Assembly: GCF_003660165.1 (NCBI RefSeq)
Contig: NZ_CP032829.1
Coordinates: 2,307,001-2,371,000 of the forward strand
Source of the DNA: Sphingomonas paeninsulae
Lineage (GTDB): Bacteria > Pseudomonadota > Alphaproteobacteria > Sphingomonadales > Sphingomonadaceae
Reading direction: 5' to 3'
DNA length: 64,000 nucleotides
Below the pieces are notes generated by a model, which worked only from the letters and a program-made list of their open reading frames with translations, was not told the DNA's origin and did not search any database. Below, one piece after another: positions 28,843 to 37,645 of the stretch; position 1 is the stretch's first letter, and each line of letters begins with the position of its first letter. Position numbers and translations under genes: made by a program.

Positions 28843-28965
28843 CTTTTTTATCTTCGCAATCGCCATTTTTCGGAATCGAAGAAATGAGGAAGAACGGCAG
28901 TCTCTGCCGCGTCCAAGTTCGACGTTGATACGGAGCGTGAGCGAATAAGGCCGCTTGATCCATTT

Positions 28966-29649
28966 CTAGTTCAATAGCCCTATAGCCCGCTCCAACGCCG
29001 CCGCAGCGAGTCCCGCCGCCTTCGCCAAATTAGCATTAAAATCGCCCGCGCTCTCTCCATTCGCGTCATCGGTCGTCGCCTTGATCGCCGCCCACGGCAA
29101 TCCAAGCTGCCCCGCCGCTTGAGCCACTGCTCCGGTTTCCATATCGACCAGATCGCCAGCAAGCCGGTCGCGAAGACCTGCACTATGGTCAGGACATTCG
29201 ACAAACGCATCGCCACTCACGATCCGCGCGCTTGGCAACCTGGCATCGGGCAGCGGCTCAGCCGAGAAATGCACAACCTCAGCGGGACCGATCGGCCAGC
29301 TTCCCGCCGTATAATGCACGAATCCACCTGGTCGCTGCGCCCCGTAGTCGCCGTGAACCGCTTCGGTAATCACGAAACACTCGCCCGCAATCCCGCTGAG
29401 TTTCCCTGCCGTCCCAACCACCAGCAGCAGATCGACCCCATAACGCAGCGCCAGCATGGTCGCGGCGACCGCGGCATTGACCTTACCGATACCCGAACAC
29501 ACCACCACTATCTCGCGTGCACCCAGCGTCAGCCGCTCGATCGATAACTCGCCGACCCGCTCAACAGCATAGCTCCGGCCAGCGACAAAAGCCTCTGCCT
29601 CCGCCGCGACTCCCGCGATGATCCCGATCTTCGGAAAACGCAGCGTCAT
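28966..29649 (-). CDS. MTA/SAH-nucleosidase-like protein (PNP/UDP phosphorylase fold)
   Basis: 227 residues. IGIIAGVAAEAEAF at the N-terminus, VVCSGIGKVNAAVAATMLAL, VVGTAGKLSGIAGECFVIT and the C-terminal GDLVDMETGAVAQAAGQLGL (the ribose-binding 'DMEtaAVAqa') with KATTDDANGESAGDF (catalytic 'sDxA' region) match 5'-methylthioadenosine/S-adenosylhomocysteine nucleosidases. Expected reaction: hydrolysis of MTA or SAH to adenine plus a thiosugar. Its ATG overlaps the yfiB stop (TGATG), so it is the last gene of the yfiRNB operon. Confidence 0.85.
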   Translation of the reverse strand: MTLRFPKIGIIAGVAAEAEAFVAGRSYAVERVGELSIERLTLGAREIVVVCSGIGKVNAAVAATMLALRYGVDLLLVVGTAGKLSGIAGECFVITEAVHGDYGAQRPGGFVHYTAGSWPIGPAEVVHFSAEPLPDARLPSARIVSGDAFVECPDHSAGLRDRLAGDLVDMETGAVAQAAGQLGLPWAAIKATTDDANGESAGDFNANLAKAAGLAAAALERAIGLLN

Positions 29650-30149
29650 CAGTCCTGCGGGCCGACGATGATGACCACGCGGCGGTTCTCGCGGCGGCCC
29701 GTCGCGGTTGCGTTGCTTTCTACCGGAGCCTGTGTGCCCAGCCCGACGACGCTCAGGTCTTCAGATCGTATCCCGCCCGCTATCAGGGCGTCGGCAACGA
29801 CGTGAGCACGCTTGCTCGACAGGGTAAGATTATAGGCAGCGTTACCAGTCGAATCCGCGTGACCCTCTGCGCTCAGCTTCAAAAGTCCGACCGATTTCAA
29901 CGCGCTCGCGATGTTGGCGATGGCACTTTGTTCTTTTGGGCCGATATTGCTGTCGCTACTGCCGAACAACAATTTGTCCGATACGCTCAATTCCCAGCCG
30001 CGCGTGGTTTCCTCAAACCCCTGTGCGCGCAACGTCGCAACCTGTTGCTGTGTCCAGGGCGAGGTTGGCCGCTGAATCGTCTGGCAACCTGCCAACAAAA
30101 GGGCTGCACCCAATGTGACCCAGAATAATGGAAAGCGTCGCCGCATCAT
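29649..30149 (-). CDS. YfiB-like OmpA-family outer-membrane lipoprotein
   Basis: 166 residues from the ATG at 30149, which overlaps the yfiN stop (ATGA); the longer frame to 30275 has no support. The signal peptide MMRRRFPLFWVTLGAALLLA ends in the lipobox LAGC. The OmpA_C peptidoglycan-binding domain follows (LKLSAEGHADSTGNAAYNLT, SSKRAHVVADALIAGG, GRRENRRVVIIV). Known of YfiB in Pseudomonas: it binds and sequesters the periplasmic repressor YfiR under envelope stress, freeing the cyclase YfiN. Gene order and coupling here support the same role. Confidence 0.85.
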   Translation of the reverse strand: MMRRRFPLFWVTLGAALLLAGCQTIQRPTSPWTQQQVATLRAQGFEETTRGWELSVSDKLLFGSSDSNIGPKEQSAIANIASALKSVGLLKLSAEGHADSTGNAAYNLTLSSKRAHVVADALIAGGIRSEDLSVVGLGTQAPVESNATATGRRENRRVVIIVGPQD

Positions 30150-31371
30150 AATACCCCTTCTGCTGACGGGTCGCGGGCCCGCCTTGAATGTTTTTCCCGG
30201 TACATCGCCTTGTCCGCTTTGCGGAGCAATTCGGCGGCGCTTGTCCCGTCGACGGGAAACACTGCCGCGCCGCAACTCACGCCCAGTAACAACTCGTCGC
30301 CCGTCGGCAGTGTTATCGGATTCAACAACTGGACGTGCAGGGCATCCATGAAATAGTCCGCACTGCCCATGTCGCTTGGCGCGCCCAACAGCACGGCGAA
30401 TTCGTCGCCCCCAAGTCGGCCCGCCGCATCACCGGAACGCAGGCAGGCTTTCAACGAAACGGCCAGTGTTTGCAGCACGACGTCGCCCGCCGCATGGCCA
30501 TGTCCATCATTGATCGCCTTGAACTGGTCGGCATCCAGATACAGCACGGCAAAACTCTGATCGTGGGCCGCGGCGTCATTTGCCATCGCGGTTAATCGCC
30601 GTTCGAACGATGCACGATTCAACAGGTTCGTCAGCGCATCATGTTCCGCAATGTGAGTCAGAGATTCATTTTCGAACCGCAAATGCGTCTGCCTCTGCTC
30701 CAGTTCGTCCAGCAGCGCATTGAAATCGCCGCTAAGCGAAGCAACTTCCGCAATCGAAGCGGTCGGAGCGCGCAGCGACATTTCACGGTTTGACCGGACC
30801 GCGTGCGCGACCGATGCAATACCGCCCAATTGTTTGATAATCAGCTTTTGCACGCGCCGGGTCAGGAAAAACGTCCCCAATCCCGTGACTAACAGGCAGG
30901 CCAGTGAACTTATCAGCCCGCGATCAGATATCTGCCGATCACACTCGCATCGCCTGTGACCCGGACGGAGCCAATCCGCTGGCCCTCGCGCATGATCGTT
31001 TCGGTCCTTGTCCCAGGTACGATCTGGGCCTGTATCCACGGGGCCACCATCCAGCTTTGGTCGCGCGGAGAGGAGACGCTGACGAAATTCCGAAGGCTGC
31101 TGTCCTCGACGACGATCAAGCCCACACCCGGCGTCGCCGCCAGCGGTTGCAATGCCTCTTGAGCCGCTGCCGCATCGTTAAAGACCAGAGCGGGGGCAAC
31201 GCTATAGCTCGCGGTTTTTGCGATCAGCGAAAGATTCTCTCCGGCAAATGCGGTCATCGTCGCAAAACCGACAAGCAGGACGCTGAGCCCCGCCATGCCG
31301 ACTGCAAACAACGTGACGCGAAGGTGAACCCGAGTCAGCATTTTTTGCAGGGTGTTCGCGCGCGGCCTCAT
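30146..31371 (-). CDS. YfiN/TpbB-like membrane diguanylate cyclase, split by one apparent missing base
   Basis: The start ATG at 31371 overlaps the yfiR stop. The first part has a transmembrane helix (FAVGMAGLSVLLVGFATMTA) and a periplasmic CHASE8-like sensor domain (ASYSVAPALVFNDAAAAQEA). The frame stops at 30911-30913, exactly at the second membrane helix. One extra base in the CCC run at 30917-30919 gives IAGLISSLACLLVTGLGTFF and continues through a HAMP-like linker to GGDEF (HDALTNLLNRASFERRL, RLGGDEFAVLL). The restored 408 aa is close to Pseudomonas YfiN. The GGDEF motif is intact, so it should make cyclic-di-GMP under YfiR control. Confidence 0.88.
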
Positions 31372-31928
31372 TCCGACACGATCGGCTGAGGGTTTGTCAA
31401 AGAGGCTTTGTGCCGTGAGAGTCGTAGAACACGTGGATCGACACGAACCAGACTCCGGCTGATTGCGTCGATATTGATGTTGAACGAAATCGTTTCCGCC
31501 GCATAGCGAAGGCAGAACATCGCACCCATCCGGCAAGCGGGATCGGCATCGGTGATCGACAGGATTGCGCGACCTCGCACTGTCGAAAAAATTTGCGCCT
31601 GCGCGGGTGGCGATACGCGCGTGAGGTAGATTACGTTGCAATCGGCCGGAATGATTCCCGCGGCAACGCGATGAACCTCGACCGTCGATCCGGTATGCTG
31701 TTCAAGCTGGGGCAGGGCGTCGCTCATCGGGGATGTACCCATGATACAGAGCGTCGTTTTCGGCAGGGCGTCGGGCCAGCGGGCATAGCTGATGATGCCC
31801 GATACGATTTTCGCTGTGGTCCGCGCGCGTTCGGCGGGACTTCCTGAAACCGGAGTTCCGATCGGAATGGTTGAACCGCCATCCGCAGCGAGCGCCAGAC
31901 TCAGCATTAAAACCGGAATCATTGGCAT
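31368..31928 (-). CDS. YfiR-like periplasmic repressor (DUF4154)
   Basis: 186 residues with an N-terminal signal sequence (MIPVLMLSLALAADGG). ARTTAKIVSGIISYARWP is the DUF4154 opening. Four cysteines sit at about 61, 97, 132 and 139 (KTTLCIMG, PADCNVIY, DPACRMGAMFCLRY). This layout, with the last pair 7 residues apart, matches the two disulfides of Pseudomonas YfiR. YfiR holds YfiN inactive in the periplasm. It is the first gene of a four-gene operon (yfiR-yfiN-yfiB-nucleosidase) placed between rplL and rpoB. Confidence 0.85.
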   Translation of the reverse strand: MPMIPVLMLSLALAADGGSTIPIGTPVSGSPAERARTTAKIVSGIISYARWPDALPKTTLCIMGTSPMSDALPQLEQHTGSTVEVHRVAAGIIPADCNVIYLTRVSPPAQAQIFSTVRGRAILSITDADPACRMGAMFCLRYAAETISFNINIDAISRSLVRVDPRVLRLSRHKASLTNPQPIVSE

Positions 31929-32030
31929 TTATATCGCCTGTGAAATCGCCGGTCGGTCCAGGCGCCCAAAAAAGCCATTTTACGGCGCAGACCGCCAGGT
32001 GCAAGCGTCGCTCTGGCTCCGAAATGAAAA

Positions 32031-32060
32031 GGGCGGCGGTCCATTTCCGAACCGCCGCCC
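32031..32060 (-). terminator. Intrinsic terminator of rplJL
   Basis: GGGCGGCGGT and ACCGCCGCCC form a perfect 10-bp stem with a 10-nt loop. On the minus strand it is followed by TTTTCATTTC. It lies 23 bp after the rplL stop, so the rplJL transcript can end here instead of entering yfiRNB and rpoBC. Confidence 0.85.
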
Positions 32061-32083
32061 AATTCGCGTTAGTGAGCCGAAGC

Positions 32084-32455
32084 TTACTTCAGTTCAACCG
32101 TACCGCCGGCTGCTTCGATCTGAGCCTTCAGCTTGGTTGCTTCTTCCTTGTTGACGCCTTCCTTGATGGCCTTTGGAGCCGACTCAACGAGCGTCTTCGC
32201 TTCGGTCAGGCCAAGACCTGTGATCGCGCGAACTTCCTTAATGACGTTGATCTTCTTGCCACCGTCGCCGGTCAGGATCACGTCGAATTCGGTCTGCTCT
32301 TCAACAGCAGGACCGGCAGCCGCAGCTGGACCAGCAGCAGCAACAGGAGCAGCAGCCGAAACGCCCCATTTCTCTTCAAGCAGCTTCGAAAGTTCAGCAG
32401 CTTCGATAACGGTCAGAGCCGACAGGTCGTCGACGATTTTGTTCAGATCAGCCAT
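32084..32455 (-). CDS. rplL: 50S ribosomal protein L7/L12
   Basis: 123 residues: N-terminal dimerisation domain ([20 protein letters not shown]), Ala-rich hinge ([20 protein letters not shown]) and C-terminal domain ending [20 protein letters not shown]. This is the ribosomal stalk protein that recruits translation factors. It is 46 bp downstream of rplJ and followed by a strong terminator. Confidence 0.98.
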   Translation of the reverse strand: MADLNKIVDDLSALTVIEAAELSKLLEEKWGVSAAAPVAAAGPAAAAGPAVEEQTEFDVILTGDGGKKINVIKEVRAITGLGLTEAKTLVESAPKAIKEGVNKEEATKLKAQIEAAGGTVELK

Positions 32456-32501
32456 GTTATATTCCTTCGTGAATTAAATGTAGTTAAGCAAAACCAAAGA
32501 C

Positions 32502-33017
32502 TTAAGCGGCTTCCTTCTCGGCATATGCCGAGATGACGCGGGCAAGCTGCCCGGCCGGTGCCTGAATGATCTGGACGATCTTGGTCGCAGGTGCCTGAAT
32601 AAGGCCCACGATCTTGCCGCGCAGTGCATCCAGTGAAGGCAGACTTGCGAGTGCCTTTACGCCATCGATGTCGAGAACAGTTGCGCCCATCGCGCCGCCA
32701 ACGATTTCGAACTTGTCGTTCGTCTTCGCGAATTCCACTGCAACCTTGGCGGCTGCAACGGGGTCGGTCGATGTGGCGAATGCCGTCGGGCCGGTCAGCA
32801 GATCGCTGAGCGACGCATAAGGCGTTCCCTCGATCGCAAGTTTGGCGAGCTTGTTCTTCGTGACTTTGTAGCTGGCCCCGGCTTCACGCATCTTCGTCCG
32901 CAGATCGGTCGACTGGCCGACTGTCATCCCGAGATTCCGGGTGACGACGACCACGCCCATCGTGGCGAGGCTTGCGTTCAGTTCGGCGACCAGATCCTGT
33001 TTTTCAGCACGATCCAT
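32502..33017 (-). CDS. rplJ: 50S ribosomal protein L10
   Basis: 171 residues ([20 protein letters not shown] ... [20 protein letters not shown] ... [20 protein letters not shown]). L10 anchors L7/L12 dimers to 23S rRNA. Start ATG at 33017 with AGGAGA upstream. The long untranslated leader may carry the L10(L12)4 autoregulatory structure. Confidence 0.98.
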   Translation of the reverse strand: MDRAEKQDLVAELNASLATMGVVVVTRNLGMTVGQSTDLRTKMREAGASYKVTKNKLAKLAIEGTPYASLSDLLTGPTAFATSTDPVAAAKVAVEFAKTNDKFEIVGGAMGATVLDIDGVKALASLPSLDALRGKIVGLIQAPATKIVQIIQAPAGQLARVISAYAEKEAA

Positions 33018-33300
33018 GCTAGTCTCCTGCGTTTCAACTCCGCCAACGTGACGAAGCTGTGGTGAGCCGCAAAAGGTCTGGGATGGCCCATGAAGGGCGT
33101 CCGGGCCTGTTGCGGCCCGTCCTATGGGGTCTGGTTACCCGCCTGCTTGGTCGAAACCAGCAGGATGAAACTGTTCCCCGTCTCGGTAGGAAATTAAGTC
33201 GGGGCAAACCCCCAACACCCACTGTCTCGGACGGACGCCTGTGAGCGAACTCACAAGCGAAGACCGGTGCCCATAGCGGGATTGAGCCGGAGGTCAAGGT
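33018..33300 (-). promoter_or_regulatory. Long rplJ leader, probable L10 leader RNA
   Basis: About 280 bp without a gene lies between the inverted repeat and rplJ. On the minus strand it contains several hairpins, for example CGTCCGTCC/.. elements near 33230, GTGAGTTCGCTCAC near 33245 and GGACGGGCCGCAACAGGCCCGG near 33105-33125 (partly overlapping pairings). Position and size fit the autogenously regulated L10 leader; the exact kink-turn was not traced. Confidence 0.5.
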
Positions 33301-33326
33301 GGGGTCGTAGCTGCCCTCCGAAAAAC

Positions 33327-33412
33327 CCGCTTCCCTGAGCTTGTCGAAGGGCTGCCCTTCTCACTTGCTCAAGGGTCAGCAGGACAACCCTTCGACAAGC
33401 TCAGGGAAGCGG
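33327..33412. repeat. Perfect REP/BIME-like inverted repeat
   Basis: 25-bp arms at 33327-33351 and 33388-33412 are exact reverse complements, with core CCCTGAGCTTGTCGAAGGG. This intergenic repeat type is widespread in sphingomonad and other proteobacterial genomes. It separates the TonB receptor from the rplJ leader and could stabilise or end the receptor transcript. Confidence 0.85.
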
Positions 33413-33437
33413 AGTGTGGTTGGGTTCAGCGGCGACT

Positions 33438-35810
33438 CTACTGCCGCGCCCGGAACGTCACTCCGATCGAACGCGGATCGCTCGGCGTCCCCAAAATCAA
33501 TCCCGAATTGCCCGCCTGTATCGTCAAATTCTGGATATAGTTCGAATTGAACAGATTGCGCGCGAAGACGGCAACTTCCCACCCCTTATCCGACCGGTAG
33601 CCGATGCTGGCGTTGGTCACATTATAGCCCTTGATCCAGGTGTATCTGGAATCACTGGGGTCGCCATAATAGCCGCTCCTGAAGTTTGAATCGACGTGCA
33701 GGACAAAGCTCCGCGACGCCGAAACCGGCAGCGCATAAACCCCGCCAATGGTTGCAACGACGCGCGACAGGCCGGACAGCCGCTGACCCGTCAGGCTGCA
33801 CGCGGTCGTGGCTGCCGTCTGTAACTCGAGCGGGCAGGGGCCAGCCGGATAATTCGCATACTTCCCATCGGCATAGGCAACCGAAGCCCGCAACGACAGG
33901 TCGCGCGTAATCAGCGCCGTCGCATCGCCTTCGACGCCTTTGACCGTAACCTTTGGAATATTGGACAGATATCCGCGCAAAGCGGCAGTCTGAGTGGGGC
34001 CGGTATCTACGATGGTGGCCTGAAAATCACGAACCTCGGTGTAGAAACCCGCCATGTTCAGGATCAGTCGCTGGCCGAACAGTCGAGACTTCAGGCCGAC
34101 TTCATAGGTCGTGTTTTTTTCAGGCGCGACGACGGCTCTCGATAATGCCGGATTGTTCAGCGCATCCAGCGGCAGACCCGACATATTGATGCCGCCTGAT
34201 TTGAATCCGCGCGCATAGCTTGCATATCCCATGATGTTGTCGGTCGCCTGCCATGACAGATTGGCCCTGCCCGACACATTATCCTCACTGTTGCGCGCGG
34301 AATATGTTTGTGGACGCAGGATCGATAGCTTTGCCGCCAGCAGGGCAGCGTTGGTCGTTGCCAGTCCGCCGAAAACGAAGGTCGAATAATCGCCTTCCTT
34401 CTTCTCATAAGTATAGCGCAAGCCCCCGGTCGCCGTCAGACGTGGGGTGATATGATAGTTCAACTCGCCAAAAGCCGCGTAACTGTTGGTCAGGAAGCGG
34501 GTGCGCCCATCGGTGCCAAATCCATCGAGCAGATTGGCCGGGACCGGCGTGTTGTTGGCACCTGTGGTCGGCCCGATCAGCCAATATGCTGCTGCCGGTC
34601 CGTAAATGCTGATCGGTTCGCCGGTGATCTTCTGGTTGAAATAATATAATCCGGCTACATAGGTCAGCGGGTGATCGCCGTTCGACGCGATCCGTAATTC
34701 CTGGCTATACTGGTCCTGTCGCGACGGAATATGCTGGGTGATCTGGATCGGAATTCCCGTGTAATCGCGGTCGTTGGCCGCATCCCAGTTCCAGAACCGC
34801 CACGCGCTGACCGACGTGATGGTTGCCTGTCCGATGTTCCAGTCAGCAATTGCCGAAACGCCGCCCTCGCTGGTCCGCACCCCCAGCGCTGCGTCGATGT
34901 CCGTCACCCGATCATAGGGGTTCGTGCTCGGCGGCGTGTAGTTATAGTGCGCGGCCAACGCAGCATATTGACGCGCTGCGGGGCGCAAACTCTGCCCGAC
35001 GCGCAGATAGACCTGGGTGCAGCATTCGCTGCTGAAATTGGTGAGATCGGCGGTCAGGCGCAGCTTGAACGTCGCCGATGGAACGATGAGCAACTGTCCC
35101 CTTATCGCCTGATTGCTGAGCGTGTTCTGATCGCTGCCTGTACGAACATTGTCGATAACGCCATCGCGGCGGGTACTTAAACCCGACAGACGAAATGCCA
35201 CGACATCCCCGAATAATGGTCCTGATACCGAAGCCTTTGCCTGCACGAGGTTTTTGCTGCCGATGGACACCTCCTCATTCGCTTCGGGCGTAAAACTTGG
35301 CAGTCGTGTCGAAATGCTGATCGCACCCGCAGTTGTATTCTTGCCGAACAACGTCCCTTGTGGACCCCGTAAAACCTCGATCTGTTCGATGTCGCTGAAA
35401 TCGAAGGCCGCTGTGGCCGGACGCGCATGATAGACCTGATCGACGTAGAACCCGACTCCCGGCTCCAGCCCGTCATTCGATTGGCTGACCGCGACGACAT
35501 TGCTGCCAAGCCCTCGGATCGTGAACGCAGTATTGCGTGGGTTGGCCGAACTATAACTGACCGTGGGGACCAACTGGCTCAACTGCTGCGTGTTTACGGT
35601 GTAGGATCGGTCGAGCAGCGCTCCACTGACCACCGAAAGCGCAATCGGGACCGACTGCGCATCCTCGATACGGCGGCGAGCGGTGACTGTGATGGCATTC
35701 AGGTCCGAAGCGGACTCGGAGCCGTCTTCCGGAGCAGCAAAGGCTGGAAATACGGCCGCAGTGGAAATGACGAGAGCGGCCGCCATGGACGGCAGAGTGA
35801 AACGACGCAT
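33438..35810 (-). CDS. TonB-dependent outer-membrane receptor
   Basis: 790 residues: signal peptide (MRRFTLPSMAAALVISTAAV ... FAAPEDG), a TonB-box-like segment (DLNAITVTARRR), plug domain (NTAFTIRGLGSNVVAVSQSN; IEQIEVLRGPQGTLFGKNTT) and a 22-strand barrel region ending GVTFRARQ. It has many features of sphingomonad receptors with broad or unknown substrates. The ModE-like gene lies upstream on the same strand with a perfect palindrome between them, suggesting metal/oxyanion-responsive control. The ligand cannot be read from the sequence. Confidence 0.93.
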   Translation of the reverse strand: MRRFTLPSMAAALVISTAAVFPAFAAPEDGSESASDLNAITVTARRRIEDAQSVPIALSVVSGALLDRSYTVNTQQLSQLVPTVSYSSANPRNTAFTIRGLGSNVVAVSQSNDGLEPGVGFYVDQVYHARPATAAFDFSDIEQIEVLRGPQGTLFGKNTTAGAISISTRLPSFTPEANEEVSIGSKNLVQAKASVSGPLFGDVVAFRLSGLSTRRDGVIDNVRTGSDQNTLSNQAIRGQLLIVPSATFKLRLTADLTNFSSECCTQVYLRVGQSLRPAARQYAALAAHYNYTPPSTNPYDRVTDIDAALGVRTSEGGVSAIADWNIGQATITSVSAWRFWNWDAANDRDYTGIPIQITQHIPSRQDQYSQELRIASNGDHPLTYVAGLYYFNQKITGEPISIYGPAAAYWLIGPTTGANNTPVPANLLDGFGTDGRTRFLTNSYAAFGELNYHITPRLTATGGLRYTYEKKEGDYSTFVFGGLATTNAALLAAKLSILRPQTYSARNSEDNVSGRANLSWQATDNIMGYASYARGFKSGGINMSGLPLDALNNPALSRAVVAPEKNTTYEVGLKSRLFGQRLILNMAGFYTEVRDFQATIVDTGPTQTAALRGYLSNIPKVTVKGVEGDATALITRDLSLRASVAYADGKYANYPAGPCPLELQTAATTACSLTGQRLSGLSRVVATIGGVYALPVSASRSFVLHVDSNFRSGYYGDPSDSRYTWIKGYNVTNASIGYRSDKGWEVAVFARNLFNSNYIQNLTIQAGNSGLILGTPSDPRSIGVTFRARQ

Positions 35811-35848
35811 GAAAACCCCTTTTCGCGCGGGCTATCGTATCTGCCCGA

Positions 35849-35872
35849 CTCTATATCGCATCGTATATAGAG
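35849..35872. promoter_or_regulatory. Palindrome upstream of the TonB receptor (ModE-box-like)
   Basis: CTCTATAT and ATATAGAG are perfect 8-bp inverted arms with an 8-bp spacer, 39 bp upstream of the receptor ATG. The TATAT...ATATA arms and spacing resemble molybdate-responsive ModE boxes (CGxTATAT-N-ATATxxCG). With a ModE-like HTH gene next door, this is a likely operator. Confidence 0.55.
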
Positions 35873-35922
35873 ATCGTCCGCGTCAGGGATAGCGGTTCAT
35901 CCAATCACAAAAACCTTTGTTC

Positions 35923-36309
35923 TCAGATGTCTCCAGTCGCTTTTGCGGCCAGCGGTTCATTTCTGACCAATTCCGCGAGCACTCGGTAGCACTCACCATC
36001 CAGCGACCGCGCGCTCTGTTCCTCCAACTGACGATAAGCGGCCAGCACAGTCCGCCCCGTCTCGGTCAATCGAGCACCCCGCTGTCGCCCGCCACCTGTC
36101 AGCGTCTCAACCAGCCTGTCGGTAAAACACCGGTTCATCTCATCCACCAGAATCCACGTCCGCCGGTAACTCATTCCCAAGGTGCGCCCCGCCGCTGAGA
36201 TAGACCCATCCCGTTCGATCGCATCCAGCAGGTCCGCCTTGCCCGGCCCCAAGGCAAACGCTTCGCCGCACACCAGTTGGAGCTTTAGTTTCAAGGGGCC
36301 GACGCGCAT
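35923..36309 (-). CDS. ModE-like winged-helix regulator without a molybdate-binding domain
   Basis: 128 residues: LGPGKADLLDAIERDGSISA and GRTLGMSYRRTWILVDEMNR match the LysR-type/ModE N-terminal HTH ('GSISAAArxLGMSYrrAW'). GGRQRGARLTETGRTVLAAY matches the wing ('GGxxGGGAxLTxxG'). The C-terminal TOBE (molybdate-binding) domains of ModE are absent. It either regulates without metal sensing or senses something else. It probably controls the receptor gene immediately downstream. Confidence 0.82.
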   Translation of the reverse strand: MRVGPLKLKLQLVCGEAFALGPGKADLLDAIERDGSISAAGRTLGMSYRRTWILVDEMNRCFTDRLVETLTGGGRQRGARLTETGRTVLAAYRQLEEQSARSLDGECYRVLAELVRNEPLAAKATGDI

Positions 36310-36382
36310 CTATTTCGCCTGTTCTCGTAGAGCAATTAGATCACCGTACACGGTCAGAACCGTAGTCGTCCGCTCAAAAGAA

Positions 36383-36410
36383 AAGGGCCGGGGATTGCGC
36401 CCCGACCCTT
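36383..36410. terminator. Bidirectional terminator after rplA
   Basis: AAGGGCCGGGG pairs with CCCCGACCCTT (one mismatch). A run of T follows on both strands (TTTTTTT on +, TTTTCTTTT on -). It ends the secE-nusG-rplK-rplA transcript 25 bp after rplA. Confidence 0.85.
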
Positions 36411-36434
36411 AATTTTTTTGTAAGTCGCTTTGGC

Positions 36435-37127
36435 TTAGGCTGTGACTTCCGCCACATCGACCTTGATGCCGGGGCCCATCGTCGAGCTGAGGGCAACCTT
36501 CTGGAGGTACTTGCCCTTGGCACCCGATGGCTTCGCCTTCGTCACTGCATCGAGCAGCGCATCGAAATTCTTGCGCAGGTCGGCAGCGGTGAAACTGGCC
36601 TTGCCGATGCCCGAATGGATGATGCCGGCCTTCTCGACGCGATACTCAACCTGTCCGCCCTTGGCAGCCTTAACGGCTTCACCGACGTTCATCGTCACGG
36701 TGCCGAGCTTCGGGTTAGGCATCATGCCCTTTGGCCCGAGGATCTTACCAAGGCGACCGACGAGGCCCATCATGTCCGGCGTTGCAATGCAGCGGTCGAA
36801 ATCAACCTTTCCGCCCTGAACGATTTCCAGTAGGTCTTCGGCACCGACAACGTCAGCGCCAGCAGCAGTTGCTTCATCAGCCTTCGCACCGCGTGCGAAC
36901 ACGCCGACGCGGACGGTCTTGCCCGTGCCGCTTGGCAGAGTGACAACGCCGCGAACCATCTGGTCTGCGTGACGCGGATCAACGCCGAGTGCGAGTGCAA
37001 CTTCGATCGTTTCGTCGAACTTCGAAGTCGCGTTCGACTTTGCGAGAGCGATTGCTTCGTCGATGCCGTGCAGTTTCTCACGATCAACAGCAGCGAACGT
37101 CTTTGCTTTCTTGGTCAGCTTTGCCAT
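36435..37127 (-). CDS. rplA: 50S ribosomal protein L1
   Basis: 230 residues starting [20 protein letters not shown]. Family blocks are [40 protein letters not shown] and [15 protein letters not shown]. Starts 4 bp after rplK. L1 binds 23S rRNA in the L1 stalk and can repress its own operon in related bacteria. Confidence 0.98.
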   Translation of the reverse strand: MAKLTKKAKTFAAVDREKLHGIDEAIALAKSNATSKFDETIEVALALGVDPRHADQMVRGVVTLPSGTGKTVRVGVFARGAKADEATAAGADVVGAEDLLEIVQGGKVDFDRCIATPDMMGLVGRLGKILGPKGMMPNPKLGTVTMNVGEAVKAAKGGQVEYRVEKAGIIHSGIGKASFTAADLRKNFDALLDAVTKAKPSGAKGKYLQKVALSSTMGPGIKVDVAEVTA

Positions 37128-37131
37128 GTTT

Positions 37132-37563
37132 TTAGCCCTCCACCACTTCGAGGCCCATTGCGCGGGCGGAGCCTTCGATGATCCGCGTGGCGGCTTCGAT
37201 GTCGTTGGCGTTCAAATCTTTCATCTTGGTCTGTGCGATCTCGGTCAGCTTCGAACGAGCGATCGACCCGGCGCTGATCTTGCCCGGCTCTTTCGAACCC
37301 GACTTCAGATTGGCAGCCTTCTTGATCAAGTAGCTTGCAGGAGCAGTCTTTGTTGCGAACGAAAAGCTGCGATCTGCATAGACGGTGATCACGGTCGGGA
37401 TCGGCATGCCTTTTTCGACATCGCCGGTCGACGCGTTGAACGCCTTGCAGAATTCCATGATGTTAACGCCACGCTGTCCGAGCGCAGGCCCGATTGGCGG
37501 CGATGGATTTGCAGCGCCCGCGGGCACCTGCAATTTGATATATCCGGTAATCTTTTTAGCCAC
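37132..37563 (-). CDS. rplK: 50S ribosomal protein L11
   Basis: 143 residues: [40 protein letters not shown] and [16 protein letters not shown] are textbook L11 blocks. Part of the GTPase-associated centre. Upstream of rplA in the usual order. Confidence 0.98.
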   Translation of the reverse strand: MAKKITGYIKLQVPAGAANPSPPIGPALGQRGVNIMEFCKAFNASTGDVEKGMPIPTVITVYADRSFSFATKTAPASYLIKKAANLKSGSKEPGKISAGSIARSKLTEIAQTKMKDLNANDIEAATRIIEGSARAMGLEVVEG

Positions 37564-37645
37564 TTGGTCACCCTTTCTCAGGTTTAGCGGTTCATGCGGC
37601 GGCCTGAATGGTCGCCTCCCGCATCGATATAGAAAATATTGCTAC

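Larger units (their letters stand above)
28472..28965. other. rpoB leader and intergenic region
   Basis: 494 bp between the nucleosidase gene and rpoB. It contains a hairpin plus T-run in the rpoB leader (28514-28547) and a large imperfect inverted repeat (28757-28842). No gene was found. Because rpoB is cut off from rplJL by other genes, a promoter for rpoBC is expected between about 28550 and 28960; I cannot point to a convincing -35/-10 pair. Confidence 0.6.
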
